Shown: positions 53,191-61,897 of the stretch, piece by piece
Numbering within the stretch: position 1 is the first letter of the stretch
Layout of the letters: each line of letters starts with the position of its first letter
Assembly: GCF_001639105.2 (NCBI RefSeq)
Contig: NZ_CP028904.1
Location: 140,990-204,989 of the forward strand
DNA from: Azospirillum humicireducens
Lineage (GTDB): Bacteria; Pseudomonadota; Alphaproteobacteria; Azospirillales; Azospirillaceae
Direction of reading: 5' to 3'
Length of the DNA: 64,000 nt
Notes under the pieces: generated by a model
The model's database searches: none
What the model was told of the DNA's origin: nothing
Seen by the model: the letters and a program-made list of their open reading frames with translations, nothing else
Program-made: the position numbers and the translations under genes

Positions 53191-54597
53191 ATGTCGCGCG
53201 CCAATGACGATCTGGTTTGGATGCCGACAATCGATCGCGCGGCCGGCCCGGTGTACCGCTCCATCGCCGATAGCCTGGAAGAAGACATTCGGGCGGGGCG
53301 CGTCGCACAGGGTACTCGCCTGCCACCGCAGCGTCTCCTTGCAGGGAAGCTGGGCGTCGATTTCACGACCATCACGCGCGCCTATGCCGAGGCGGCACGA
53401 CGCGGTCTGGTGGAGGGGCGCGTCGGTCGCGGCACTTTCGTGCGCGCAAACCGTGCGGAACCACCGATGCCGCCCGCCCCCCTGCAGGCGGCGCATCCCG
53501 CCGATCTCCGGATGAACGCGCCGCCTCTGCCCATGGGACTGGGCTTGCAGGACGACCTGCGGCACGACATGGCCGCCTTCGCAGCGGATATGGAACTGGA
53601 TCTGCTGCTTCGCTACCAGCAGGTCGGCGGCAGTCAGGCCGACCGTCAGGCCGGAGCGCGTTGGCTGGAAGGCCGCTTGGCAGTGCCGCCGGAGCGGGTG
53701 CTGGCCTGTGCTGGCGCACAGGGCGCCCTCCTGGCCTTGCTCAGTGTCCTGTGCGAGCCAGGCGACGTGGTGTGCTGCGAAGCACTGACCTATCCGGGCT
53801 TCCGCAGCTTGGCGGCACATCAGCGGCTGCGGCTCGCGCCACTGACCATGGACGGCGACGGCCTGCTACCGGAGGCCTTTGAGGAGGCCTGCCGGACCCA
53901 CCGCCCAAAGGCGCTCTATTGCACTCCGACCTTGCACAACCCCACCACGGCGACGTTGCCGCTGGAACGACGCAGGGCGTTGGTGGCCATCGCGCGCCAG
54001 CATGACGTGCGCATCATCGAAGATGACGCTTACGGCGCCTTGGCACCAGATGCACCACCTCCTCTGGCGGCACTCGCGCCCGAGTCCGTCTTCCACGTCT
54101 CCGGCTTGGCCAAATCTGTCTCACCTGCACTCCGCATCGCCTATCTCACCGTGGCCGATCCCCGCCAGGTTTCCCGGCTGGCGGCGGCTGTGCGGGCCAC
54201 GGCGGGCATGGCCACGCCGCTGACCACGGCGCTGGCGACACGCTGGATCGACAATGGCACGGCGGCAAGCATCGTTGCGGGCATCAGGCAGGAGACGGCA
54301 GCGCGGCACGCGATCGCGAGGGAAACGCTGTCGGCAGGAGATGTCATGGGTAGCCCTTGCGCATTCCACCTGTGGCTGCGGCTTCCTGGCGAATGGACCC
54401 GAGGTGAGTTCATCATGCGCCTGCGCGAGACGGAAATCGGTATCGTCGGTAGCGATGCCTTTGCGGTTTCAACACCGCCGGAGGCTGTCCGTGTCGCCCT
54501 CGGCGCTCCGAAGGACCGCCAAGATTTGCAGGAGGCGTTACGGCACGTGGCCGAGCTTCTGGCTGGGACACCTGCCATGTCTTCCATGGTTGTATGA
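53191..54597 (+). CDS. MocR-type GntR regulator (wHTH fused to aminotransferase fold)
   Basis: 468 residues. N-terminal winged helix (VYRSIADSLEEDIRAGRVAQ, FTTITRAYAEAARRGLVEGR) and a C-terminal fold-type I aminotransferase domain. The PLP lysine is in SGLAKSVSP; CTPTLHNPTTATLP and IIEDDAYGALAP are the usual PLP-pocket segments. GAGG precedes ATG 53191. MocR proteins typically control a nearby gene. The antiporter or mad operon are candidates, as is the small gene downstream. Confidence 0.86.
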   Translation: MSRANDDLVWMPTIDRAAGPVYRSIADSLEEDIRAGRVAQGTRLPPQRLLAGKLGVDFTTITRAYAEAARRGLVEGRVGRGTFVRANRAEPPMPPAPLQAAHPADLRMNAPPLPMGLGLQDDLRHDMAAFAADMELDLLLRYQQVGGSQADRQAGARWLEGRLAVPPERVLACAGAQGALLALLSVLCEPGDVVCCEALTYPGFRSLAAHQRLRLAPLTMDGDGLLPEAFEEACRTHRPKALYCTPTLHNPTTATLPLERRRALVAIARQHDVRIIEDDAYGALAPDAPPPLAALAPESVFHVSGLAKSVSPALRIAYLTVADPRQVSRLAAAVRATAGMATPLTTALATRWIDNGTAASIVAGIRQETAARHAIARETLSAGDVMGSPCAFHLWLRLPGEWTRGEFIMRLRETEIGIVGSDAFAVSTPPEAVRVALGAPKDRQDLQEALRHVAELLAGTPAMSSMVV

Positions 54598-54708
54598 ATT
54601 CTGACAGCATATTGCATGCATTTGAGTTGACATTGTCAGCCTCAATGGAGCATACGATCACACATTGCATGCAGACATTGCTCGCATAGCCTCGCGAAGG
54701 AACACGCG
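54598..54708 (+). promoter_or_regulatory. Control region after the MocR gene
   Basis: ATTGCATGCA occurs twice (54611-54620, 54664-54673). CTGACA and TGTCAG (54601-54606, 54634-54639) form a dyad. A perfect TTGACA (54627-54632) could be a -35 with a weak -10 18 bases on (CATACG). It would drive the small frames that follow. Confidence 0.45.
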
Positions 54709-54912
54709 ATGTCATCCGAACAGGAGTGGCCGCTTCTTCCCCTTCTCAACACCGGCCTGCCTACAGGGCGGGAGAGGCCCGTTTCGCTACGGCTGCACCA
54801 AGCCAGCCGCCTGAGGCCCTGCCCGCAGACAAAGACTTGCGCTCGACCTGACCGACGTCGGATTCCCCCGGAGGCAGATAGGGTCATAGTTGGAGATAGT
54901 CAGAATGTATGA
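54709..54912 (+). CDS. Possible 67-residue leader frame
   Basis: ATG 54709 has AAGGA seven bases upstream. The product (MSSEQEWPLLPLLNTGLPTG...) is Arg/Pro-rich and resembles nothing I know. Its stop overlaps the ATG of the next small gene, so it could be a translated leader. Composition is not protein-like, so confidence is low. Confidence 0.25.
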   Translation: MSSEQEWPLLPLLNTGLPTGRERPVSLRLHQASRLRPCPQTKTCARPDRRRIPPEADRVIVGDSQNV

Positions 54913-55045
54913 CTGGTTCCCTTTGGTCTTTTTCCCGTTCAAGATTATCGTGTTAGGCACGGGCATGTTCTTCGCCATCAAGTGGCATCACGATCAGGCG
55001 AAGAAGGATCGAGCGAAGAAGAATAACGAAACCAGCCGACAGTGA
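54905..55045 (+). CDS. 46-residue membrane protein
   Basis: Reads MYDWFPLVFFPFKIIVLGTG then MFFAIKWHHDQAKKDRAKKN and NETSRQ. A single hydrophobic stretch (about 4-25) precedes a highly basic tail, the layout of a small inner-membrane protein. GGAG lies nine bases before the ATG. It sits directly before an IS6 scar and is the only protein-like frame there. No family recognised. Confidence 0.55.
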   Translation: MYDWFPLVFFPFKIIVLGTGMFFAIKWHHDQAKKDRAKKNNETSRQ

Positions 55046-55051
55046 GCATCC

Positions 55052-55503
55052 GTCGACAAGCGTGGCAACACCGCCGCCGCCAGGCGCTTCCTGTCCAAGG
55101 CGCTGAACGGCTTGAAGGCGTGGGAGACGCCGGCGGCCATCAACACCGACAAGGGCGCCAAGATAAGGGCCGGCCTTGGCGGAACTGAAGGCCGAGCATG
55201 GCAAGCTGAAGCAGCTGATCCGCCCGGTGCGGGGCTTCAAGGCCCTGAAGACGGCCTAGGCGACGATCGAGGGATTTGAGGTGATGCGGGCGCTCCGCAA
55301 CGGCCAAGCGTCCAGCTTCAATTTCACCCGCAACATGCGGGGCGAGGCACGCCTCGTCGAACGCGCCTTCAACATTGGCCACGGCACGCTCGCCGAGGCC
55401 GTGCAGTTCAACACCCAGCAGTTCGAGCGCCAGGACGCATAGCGTCGGCGGTGATGCCCATATCCATCATCTCGCGATCGCCGGCAAACTTTGCAACAGA
55501 GCC
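55052..55503 (+). pseudogene. IS6-family transposase, C-terminal remnant with terminal repeat
   Basis: Decayed codons read RRFLSKALNGLKAWETPAAI, then, after an internal deletion near 55162, HGKLKQLIRPVRGFKALKTA, a TAG in place of tyrosine, and FEVMRALRNGQ. The end FNTQQFERQDA and stop lie near 55442. The terminal repeat TTTGCAACAGAGCC is at 55490-55503. The N-terminal half is missing. The same sequence family appears at 20948 and 61898. The remaining 55504-55565 holds nothing recognisable. Confidence 0.82.
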
Positions 55504-55565
55504 CGGCAGGACGGTTTCAGTGCGCCAGCGCCGCCTCCGAGTCTTTCGGACAAAGCCGGGCCCCT

Positions 55566-56780
55566 TCATTCGGCAACGCCCGGCCTTGCATTCGCTCTCA
55601 TCGTCAGATTTGCCGACATGCCAACACGAATGCGTTGTTTCTGCACGTCGGACAGAGACGGCAGCGCCACACGAACCGCGAAGGAGGCGCCGGGCGACGC
55701 ACTTCCATCGGCGGCCGTCGCCTGCTGCGCGATCCAGGCGACCTGTCCGGACAAGGGACTGTCTGGAAAGGCATCGCCGGTGACGTCAACCGGCTGACCG
55801 ACACGCAGGCTGTTGATGTCCATCTCGTCGACCTGCGCCGCGACCACCAGGCTATCCATCTCGGCGATCAGGAACAGGCTTTGGTTTTGGGACAGCCCGG
55901 CCCCAACCTCGACCACCGTGACGCCGGACGTATTGGCTGTCGGGGCGGTTGGCGCCTTCATGACCATGCCGGAAGCCGGGGCCTTCACCACCGCACGCTC
56001 CATTTGCCGGCGCAGATCCTCGACCTTCGCCAGGGCGCCCATATGCTCCAGTTCAGCCATGCGGACGGCATCGCGCCCACCCTTCTTCGCGGTGGTGGCC
56101 AACTCCTCTTCCGCCGCCAGGCGGTTCAACCCCAGCACCTCGGCCTGCCTTTGCAGATCCTCATACTCTTGCCGTGGAATGATGCCCTGGGCAATCAAGG
56201 GCTTGGCATCCTGCACACGGCGCTGCGCCTGCTCGGCCTCCCGCCGGGCGGCGGTCGCCTGGCGTTGCGCACGCGCCATCTCCGCGCCGGTTGCCCAGGT
56301 CCTGACCTCATCCAGATGCTGCGCGGTCTTGAGGAGGGCAGCCTCCGCATCGCGCACGCGCATATCCATATCGAAGCCGTCAATGACCAGCAGCACCTGA
56401 CCGGCTTCGACCCGTTGGCCGTAATCGAACCGCTTTTCCTTCACCGATCCGGCAAACGGTGCGACCACCGCCACCGTGCGGCCCGGTTCGACCGTTCCGG
56501 CCACGGACAGGACGGGAACCTGCGCGGCCATCTCCCGTTCCACCTCCCGAGGCATCGGCGCGGCCGTGCCGGTCGAGACGCGCTTTCCGGACAGCATGGC
56601 CTGCGCGTCCTCAAGCCAGGACGGGCCGCTCAGGACGAGGCCGGCGCACAGCGCGCCGCCGCAGAACCACACAAGCCTGTCCAGGGCCTGCCGCCGACGT
56701 GATCCGCCACCCGCCGGGCGCGGTGTCTGCGCGCTCATCGCCCCGCTCCTTGCATCCCTGTCGATCGCATCGGCGCTCAT
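55566..56780 (-). CDS. Periplasmic adaptor (membrane-fusion) protein, HlyD/MacA-like
   Basis: 404 residues. A cytoplasmic basic N-terminus, one membrane helix (RLVWFCGGALCAGLVLSG, about 34-52), a biotinyl-lipoyl half (VAGTVEPGRTVAVVAPFAGS), a long coiled-coil hairpin (about 150-260) and a beta-barrel end. It would connect the inner-membrane permease to the TolC-like channel. The start overlaps the permease stop (ATGA); an alternative start is ATG 56738. Last in the export operon. Confidence 0.85.
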   Translation of the reverse strand: MSADAIDRDARSGAMSAQTPRPAGGGSRRRQALDRLVWFCGGALCAGLVLSGPSWLEDAQAMLSGKRVSTGTAAPMPREVEREMAAQVPVLSVAGTVEPGRTVAVVAPFAGSVKEKRFDYGQRVEAGQVLLVIDGFDMDMRVRDAEAALLKTAQHLDEVRTWATGAEMARAQRQATAARREAEQAQRRVQDAKPLIAQGIIPRQEYEDLQRQAEVLGLNRLAAEEELATTAKKGGRDAVRMAELEHMGALAKVEDLRRQMERAVVKAPASGMVMKAPTAPTANTSGVTVVEVGAGLSQNQSLFLIAEMDSLVVAAQVDEMDINSLRVGQPVDVTGDAFPDSPLSGQVAWIAQQATAADGSASPGASFAVRVALPSLSDVQKQRIRVGMSANLTMRANARPGVAE

Positions 56781-58006
56781 TCCCCGCGCAATGCCGCGAC
56801 CGGCTCCAGGCGGGACGCCTGCACCGCCGGGTAAAGTCCGAAGAACAGCCCCACTCCGCAGGACATGCCAAGCCCCAGCGGCAGCGACGGGACCGAGGGC
56901 GCGAAGCTCCACCCCGCATTCCATGCATAGACCGCCGCCGCCGCGAGGCCCAGGAGGACGCCCGCCATCCCGCCGCTGAGCGAGAGGGCGAGCGCTTCGG
57001 CCAGAAACATTGCGCAGACATCGAAGGGCCGGGCGCCCAAGGCCATGCGCAAGCCGATTTCGCGCCGCCGCTCCACCACGCCCATCAGCATCACATTCAT
57101 CACGCCGACCCCGCCGACAAGCAGCGACACGCCGCCGATGGCGGCCAGCAGCAGGGTGTGAACCCGCGCCTGATCGGTCATCGCGACGATCAACTGGCGG
57201 GCGCTCTGCACCACGACCGCGCGGGGATGAGCACCGCCCGAGAAATGGCCGGTCATCGATTGCCGCACCGCCCGATCGGCGGCAGCCGACGTCTTGCGGA
57301 CCACGAGGTTGGTGATGTCGCTGTTGGCCGACACCCGCCGCGCACCGGACAGGGGCACGAACGCCGTGCTGTCGACATCCAGCGGCAATACCGGGTTCGG
57401 TACGCTTGCGGCGAGAACGCCGACCACCGTATGGTTGTATCCGCCCATCCGCAGCAGGCTGCCCGGCGCCGGGAGCCGGCCGTCTTCCGCAAGGCGGCGG
57501 GCCAGCCCGGCTCCAAGAACGACGGCGGTCGCGGTGCGGTCCTGATCCGTCAGCATCCGGCCTTGCGCGGCTTTCGCCTGGACCAGCGCAAAAAAATCGG
57601 GGGTGACGCCGGCGACGGCGCTGGGCAAGCGGGTGCGCCCCTGGCGGATCTCCACCCCCAGCATCGCCACCGGCGCGACCTCCTCGATGCCGGGAAGCGC
57701 CCGCAGCCGCTCGACATCGGCAAGGGTCAGGGCCGCCGGCCGGCCGGACAGGCCGAAATCCTTCTGGACCGTCAGGATGTCAGCCCCCATGGCCAGGAAC
57801 TGGCGCATGGAGTGTTCCCTGGCATTCTCGCCGATGGAGATCAGGGCGACCACCGCCGCCGTTCCGATGGCGATGCCGAGCAGGGCCAGAAGCGAGCGCT
57901 GCCGCATCGCTCCAAGGTTGCGCACGGCGTCGGCCGCCAGCGCCCGCCACCGGCACCCGCCATACTCCCCGTCATCCATCGGCATCGGGGGCCTGACGGA
58001 CTTCAT
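56777..58006 (-). CDS. MacB/FtsX-type ABC permease
   Basis: 409 residues. TM1 (SLLALLGIAIGTAAVVALIS), a large periplasmic MacB_PCD domain (about 60-270), then three C-terminal helices with the FtsX signature GGVGVMNVMLMGVVERRREI, GLRMALGARP. This is a mechanotransmission-type exporter permease. Starts overlap the ATPase stop by four bases. Usual substrates of the family are peptides, lipopeptides or small toxins. Confidence 0.87.
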   Translation of the reverse strand: MKSVRPPMPMDDGEYGGCRWRALAADAVRNLGAMRQRSLLALLGIAIGTAAVVALISIGENAREHSMRQFLAMGADILTVQKDFGLSGRPAALTLADVERLRALPGIEEVAPVAMLGVEIRQGRTRLPSAVAGVTPDFFALVQAKAAQGRMLTDQDRTATAVVLGAGLARRLAEDGRLPAPGSLLRMGGYNHTVVGVLAASVPNPVLPLDVDSTAFVPLSGARRVSANSDITNLVVRKTSAAADRAVRQSMTGHFSGGAHPRAVVVQSARQLIVAMTDQARVHTLLLAAIGGVSLLVGGVGVMNVMLMGVVERRREIGLRMALGARPFDVCAMFLAEALALSLSGGMAGVLLGLAAAAVYAWNAGWSFAPSVPSLPLGLGMSCGVGLFFGLYPAVQASRLEPVAALRGE

Positions 58007-58704
58007 GGGACGCCACCGGACGCCGCGCTGTCCAGACGCCCGTCCCGCATCACCAATTGACGCCCGCAACGCGCCGCAATGGCGGGATCGTGGGTGACGA
58101 GCGCCACGGTCACACCCAGATCGGCGTTCAGGGCGAAAAACAGGTCGATGATCTGGCGCGCGGTGGCGCTGTCCAGATTTCCCGTCGGCTCGTCGGCCAG
58201 CAGCAGGGCCGGGTCGCCGACCACCGCGCGGGCGACCGCGACGCGCTGGCGCTGACCGCCCGACATCTCTTCCGGCCGGTGATGCAGCCGGTCGCCCAGT
58301 CCGACCCGCCACAGCATCGCCGCCGCGCGGTCTCGCCCCACGCGCGGCGGCACGCCGCGGTACAGGAACGGCAGGGCGACATTCTCCAGCGCCGTCAGCC
58401 GGGGCAGCAGATGGAACGCCTGGAAGACGAAGCCGATGCGGCGGTTGCGCAGTGCGGCCAGCCGGTCCGCCGAGGCAGCGCCGACCTCCTCCCCCTCGAA
58501 GCGGAGCCGCCCGGAATCCGGACGGTCCAGCAACCCCATCAGCGAGAGCAGCGTCGATTTTCCCGACCCCGACGACCCGACGATGGCGCAGACCTCGCCA
58601 TGCCGGATGTCCAGCGAGACGTCGCGAAGCACCTGAACCGTGCCTGCCGCGCGGCCATGGCTCTTGTGAACGCCGTCGAGAGCGAGGATGGGTTGGCGCA
58701 TCAT
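58003..58704 (-). CDS. LolD/MacB-type ABC ATPase
   Basis: 233 residues. Walker A GSSGSGKST, Q-loop VFQAFHLLPRLTA, signature MSGGQRQRVAVARAVV, Walker B LLLADEPTGNLDS, H-loop VTHD. This is the separate-subunit form of MacB's ATPase. Its start overlaps the TolC-like gene's stop in ATGA. It works with the permease downstream. Confidence 0.9.
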   Translation of the reverse strand: MMRQPILALDGVHKSHGRAAGTVQVLRDVSLDIRHGEVCAIVGSSGSGKSTLLSLMGLLDRPDSGRLRFEGEEVGAASADRLAALRNRRIGFVFQAFHLLPRLTALENVALPFLYRGVPPRVGRDRAAAMLWRVGLGDRLHHRPEEMSGGQRQRVAVARAVVGDPALLLADEPTGNLDSATARQIIDLFFALNADLGVTVALVTHDPAIAARCGRQLVMRDGRLDSAASGGVP

Positions 58705-60275
58705 GGCGGCGGATCGTTCAGCTGGATGCCCCAGGTGTCGATGGTGGTGCCGATCTGCAGGTCCAGCAGGACGAGCGCATCGAGATAGGCCACCAGCGCC
58801 GCCAGCTCGCCGCTTTCGGCGGAACGCAGCTGGTCCTGGAACGACACGACCTGGAAGTTGCTCGACCGTCCGGCGCGCAGCTTGGCCATTTCGCCGGCCA
58901 GCGTCCGTTCGCCCAGTTCCCGCACCTGCCGGCTGAGCGTGTATTGGCGCCACATGGCGTCGACCGTCCGCACCCCGTCGCGCACCTGCTGATCGACCTG
59001 GGCGCGCAGCTGTTCCAGCAGAACCTCGTTCTGCCGCAGGCCGACGCTCGCCTGAACCTCCTGCTGTTTCAGGGACAGGTCGTTGATGGGGATGTTGAGC
59101 TGCAGCCCGGCCCGCAGATCGGTCTTGGTGGCAGGCAGGTTTTCCGACGCCCGCCAGCCGCTGCGCCCGGTCCCCGGCACGCTTACCCCGGCGACCACCG
59201 AAACGTCCCAAAGCCTTTGATTGCGGGCGACATCCAGCCCGACGCGTGCGCTTTCGATGGCGATGAGCTGCGACAGGTAATCCGGCCTGTTGTCGAAGGC
59301 CAGCGTCCTCACCTCGTTCACGTCGATCCGCACCGGCTTCGCCGTCAGCCGCTCGGCGGGAATGACCCGCGTGTCGGGATCGAGCGCCAGCAGTGTCAGC
59401 AGGGAGAGCCGCGCGGCATCGAACGCGCTTTGCGCCTGCGACAGCGCCAGTTCCTGGGCCGCCGTGGTCGCCTGGGCCTGGAACAGCTCGACAGCGGCCA
59501 TCCGCCCGGCGGCGATCAGGGCGCGGTTGGTCGCCTCCAGATCGCGGGCGCGCTGCAGGGCGCCGTCGGCCAGGGCGATCTGCTGGCGGGTCTGGACGAA
59601 TTGGTGATAGGCACGGGCGATGTCGGTCACGGTGTTGGCGACCGCGGCCTTCAGGCGAAGCTGGTTGTAGCGTTCCTGCAACCGCGCGATGCGCACCGGG
59701 GCCATCGCCATGTCGAAGCCGGCCCCCTTCAGCAGCGGCTGGATGACCGAAAGGGAGAGCGCCGACTCCCCCCGCAACAGTCCGCCGTTCGATTGCCGCC
59801 GGCTGCTTTGCCGCAGGTCCCAGCCGAACGTGATGACCGTCCCCAATGGCGTCAACGTCTGTACCGTCGGCGTCAGGTCGATGGCGACCCCGCGGTTGCC
59901 GCCGGTGCGGTCAACATCGACGGTGGAGAGCAGATTTCCCCGGGGGGTGAAGGCGGACTCCGCGACATGCAGGTTGTAGGCGTCGAGAACCCGTTGCAGA
60001 TAGGCCCCCCGCACTCCGTGATTCCGCCGCAGCCCGAGATAGACCGCCTCAGGCAAGGTCAGGCGAAGCTCGGGACCGGTTGCCGGCGGCGGCGACCCGT
60101 ACCCGTCGTGGGCATAGCGGGGTTGCGGTGCCACCTGGGCGTGTGCGGCCTCCACGCCGCCAACGGCAGATCCCAGAGCCAGGGCGACCGCAATGCAGCG
60201 TATGATCGCATCGCATGCGTCGAGAGCGCTCAGAGCCGCCACACAAACACCTTTGCCACAACCGCAACCATTCAT
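58701..60275 (-). CDS. TolC-family outer-membrane efflux protein
   Basis: 524 residues. Signal peptide ends near VEAAHAQVAP. Two repeated helical-hairpin halves (LTLPEAVYLGLRRN start; LRAGRSSNFQVVSFQDQLR in the second) typical of TolC proteins. It would provide the outer-membrane tunnel for the adaptor and permease downstream. ATG 60275 has a weak ribosome site; there are 133 bases to the preceding gene. Confidence 0.86.
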   Translation of the reverse strand: MNGCGCGKGVCVAALSALDACDAIIRCIAVALALGSAVGGVEAAHAQVAPQPRYAHDGYGSPPPATGPELRLTLPEAVYLGLRRNHGVRGAYLQRVLDAYNLHVAESAFTPRGNLLSTVDVDRTGGNRGVAIDLTPTVQTLTPLGTVITFGWDLRQSSRRQSNGGLLRGESALSLSVIQPLLKGAGFDMAMAPVRIARLQERYNQLRLKAAVANTVTDIARAYHQFVQTRQQIALADGALQRARDLEATNRALIAAGRMAAVELFQAQATTAAQELALSQAQSAFDAARLSLLTLLALDPDTRVIPAERLTAKPVRIDVNEVRTLAFDNRPDYLSQLIAIESARVGLDVARNQRLWDVSVVAGVSVPGTGRSGWRASENLPATKTDLRAGLQLNIPINDLSLKQQEVQASVGLRQNEVLLEQLRAQVDQQVRDGVRTVDAMWRQYTLSRQVRELGERTLAGEMAKLRAGRSSNFQVVSFQDQLRSAESGELAALVAYLDALVLLDLQIGTTIDTWGIQLNDPPP

Positions 60276-60408
60276 ACCATACGCAAAACGCCTGTGGCAG
60301 GCAAAGATCGAGCGGAACGGGCGATGACGTCCGTGCTCGCCGCCTGCGCCGGGCCTTGGATGCGGACATCCGTCGTGCCGACGGGTTCCTGCCTCCGGCC
60401 GGCGGCGT

Positions 60409-61167
60409 TCAGGTCTTCAAATCGACAGGCTTGTAGGAAGGCAGGGACGACGCCTCGTTCGCGGTCTCGACAGAGGACTTGTCGGCGGCGGGGTCGGTGT
60501 GGGAGGCAGCCAGCCAATGCGCCGAGCCGTTCCCGCCCGACCGGTCCTGCCCGGTCACGCCCTGCAGCAGCCGTTCGGCAAGCCGTGCCGCGTCCTCGCT
60601 CCGCGCCTTCATCCGGTCAAGCCGCGTGCCGCCGCCAGATGCCGGTGAGGCCCCATCGCCTTTCTCCCCTCGCGACTCCCTCTGCTGAGCTTCATAGGCC
60701 GCTTTGGATTCCTTTACACTCTGGGCGAATTTTTCATATTGATCTGGCGTAAAATTTTCTTTTACGTATTGAAGCTCTTCTTCCTCTGTCATCTTTGATG
60801 ACTTTGTTCCGACCGAATCATTCATCTTGCCTACGGTCGAGACAAATTCATCGATATCGTCGCCACTGTCGGCAACTTTACCGCCACCTTCGCCGCCACC
60901 GACCTGCACGCCGTTGTCTGTCGTCTCCAGGCGATAGGATAGGGCATAGCCTGATTTGCCGTTTAAGTCGGTCCCATACTCGGATGTGATATTTACGGAA
61001 ATCTCGCCATTGGCAGACCTGAAATTCGCCTTGAAACCTTCGACGCTTCCGGTTTCTTCGATTTTTTTCTTGGCTGCAGCGGCGGTATTTTCCATGAATT
61101 TCTTCAAAGCGGAACCGCCCGCAAGTGTGACGTTGGGGCCGTTGTAATCCGTGATCGCTCCAGCCAT
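60409..61167 (-). CDS. Hydrophilic protein of unknown function, possible export substrate
   Basis: 252 residues, no signal peptide or membrane segment, no cysteine. N-terminal region GSALKKFMENTAAAAKKKIE then a Gly-rich stretch (VGGGEGGGKVADSGDD), an acidic/coiled middle (MTEEEELQYVKENFTPDQYE) and a disordered tail. ATG 61167 has GGAG eight bases ahead. The first two thirds are AT-richer than neighbours, suggesting recent acquisition. It precedes the exporter genes in the same direction, so substrate or accessory role is inferred. Family unknown to me. Confidence 0.7.
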   Translation of the reverse strand: MAGAITDYNGPNVTLAGGSALKKFMENTAAAAKKKIEETGSVEGFKANFRSANGEISVNITSEYGTDLNGKSGYALSYRLETTDNGVQVGGGEGGGKVADSGDDIDEFVSTVGKMNDSVGTKSSKMTEEEELQYVKENFTPDQYEKFAQSVKESKAAYEAQQRESRGEKGDGASPASGGGTRLDRMKARSEDAARLAERLLQGVTGQDRSGGNGSAHWLAASHTDPAADKSSVETANEASSLPSYKPVDLKT

Positions 61168-61229
61168 TTTCGACACTCCGTCAGCGGGAAGACTGGCGGG
61201 CATAGCAAGTGGATGCCCGCCATCGCATG

Positions 61230-61646
61230 TTACTGGATCGTGAACTTCACGTTGCCCGAGCAGGTGGGAGAGGGCTGCTGGCTCACGACCACATTGCTGC
61301 AAGTCCAGGAGCCTACTCCAAGCTTCGTCGAAAAGCTGGTCAAAGTACCGCAGAGCGGGCCGTTCTTAACCTGCTGCCCCGGCCGCGACCATGAGAAGCT
61401 GCAAGATTTCCCGCCCCCCGACACGGTCAAAACACCACTGTCCGGCTGACCGGAGGAAAAGCTGGATGTGCCCGATCCCGAGCTGCCGTTGTTGATCGAG
61501 GTCGGCAGGCCGATGCTGGTCCCAGACACCGTAACGGTTTGGCCGGAAAGATTCTGCACAACGACACCGGTGGTTCCAGCCAGAGCCGGCACGGCGGACA
61601 GCAGGGAGGCCGCAAAACCCAATGCTCCGGCAAATTTGACCGACAT
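61230..61646 (-). CDS. Small secreted four-cysteine protein, candidate exporter cargo
   Basis: 138 residues. Signal peptide 1-23 (MSVKFAGALGFAASLLSAVP, cleaved after ALA). The mature 115 residues are Ser/Gly/Thr-rich with Cys82, Cys99, Cys116 and Cys129, spaced for two disulphides, and probably all beta. A strong GGAGG seven bases before ATG 61646. It is the first gene of the leftward export locus, behind the palindromic promoter. I recognise no family. Confidence 0.72.
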   Translation of the reverse strand: MSVKFAGALGFAASLLSAVPALAGTTGVVVQNLSGQTVTVSGTSIGLPTSINNGSSGSGTSSFSSGQPDSGVLTVSGGGKSCSFSWSRPGQQVKNGPLCGTLTSFSTKLGVGSWTCSNVVVSQQPSPTCSGNVKFTIQ

Positions 61647-61721
61647 TCAAAATCCTCCAGTTTTTGGTCTCAATGCCCAAGACCTCCCGGCATGGTAGTC
61701 TTATTGGCAGATGACAAAACC

Positions 61722-61751
61722 TTTATAGCGCAAATTTGCGCCAGCAGACAA
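61722..61751 (-). promoter_or_regulatory. Export-locus promoter with a palindrome in the spacer
   Basis: Read leftward: -35 TTGTCT (61751-61746), an 18-base spacer, -10 TATAAA (61727-61722). The spacer contains GCGCAAATTTGCGC (61728-61741), a perfect 14-bp palindrome ending right at the -10. The first gene's ATG is 75 bases downstream. A protein bound here would control the whole locus. Confidence 0.7.
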
Positions 61752-61897
61752 TGCTTAAGGGTGAAAAAATAGAATGTGATAAATCCTTAGATAGCAAATT
61801 TAGCATTCCTGCCCTTGCCCTCCACGCCCGGTCCGCTCGCCGATTCCCGCCCGGCCTCTGGAAGGTCCGGCGCAGCTCGGTGCGAGGCGGGAGCCTT

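Noticed and set aside
20940..55511. Direct claim of an intact composite transposon
   Set aside because: No 8-bp target duplication (CTTGATGC versus CGGCAGGA flanks) and both IS copies are truncated, so only bracketing by scars is reported.
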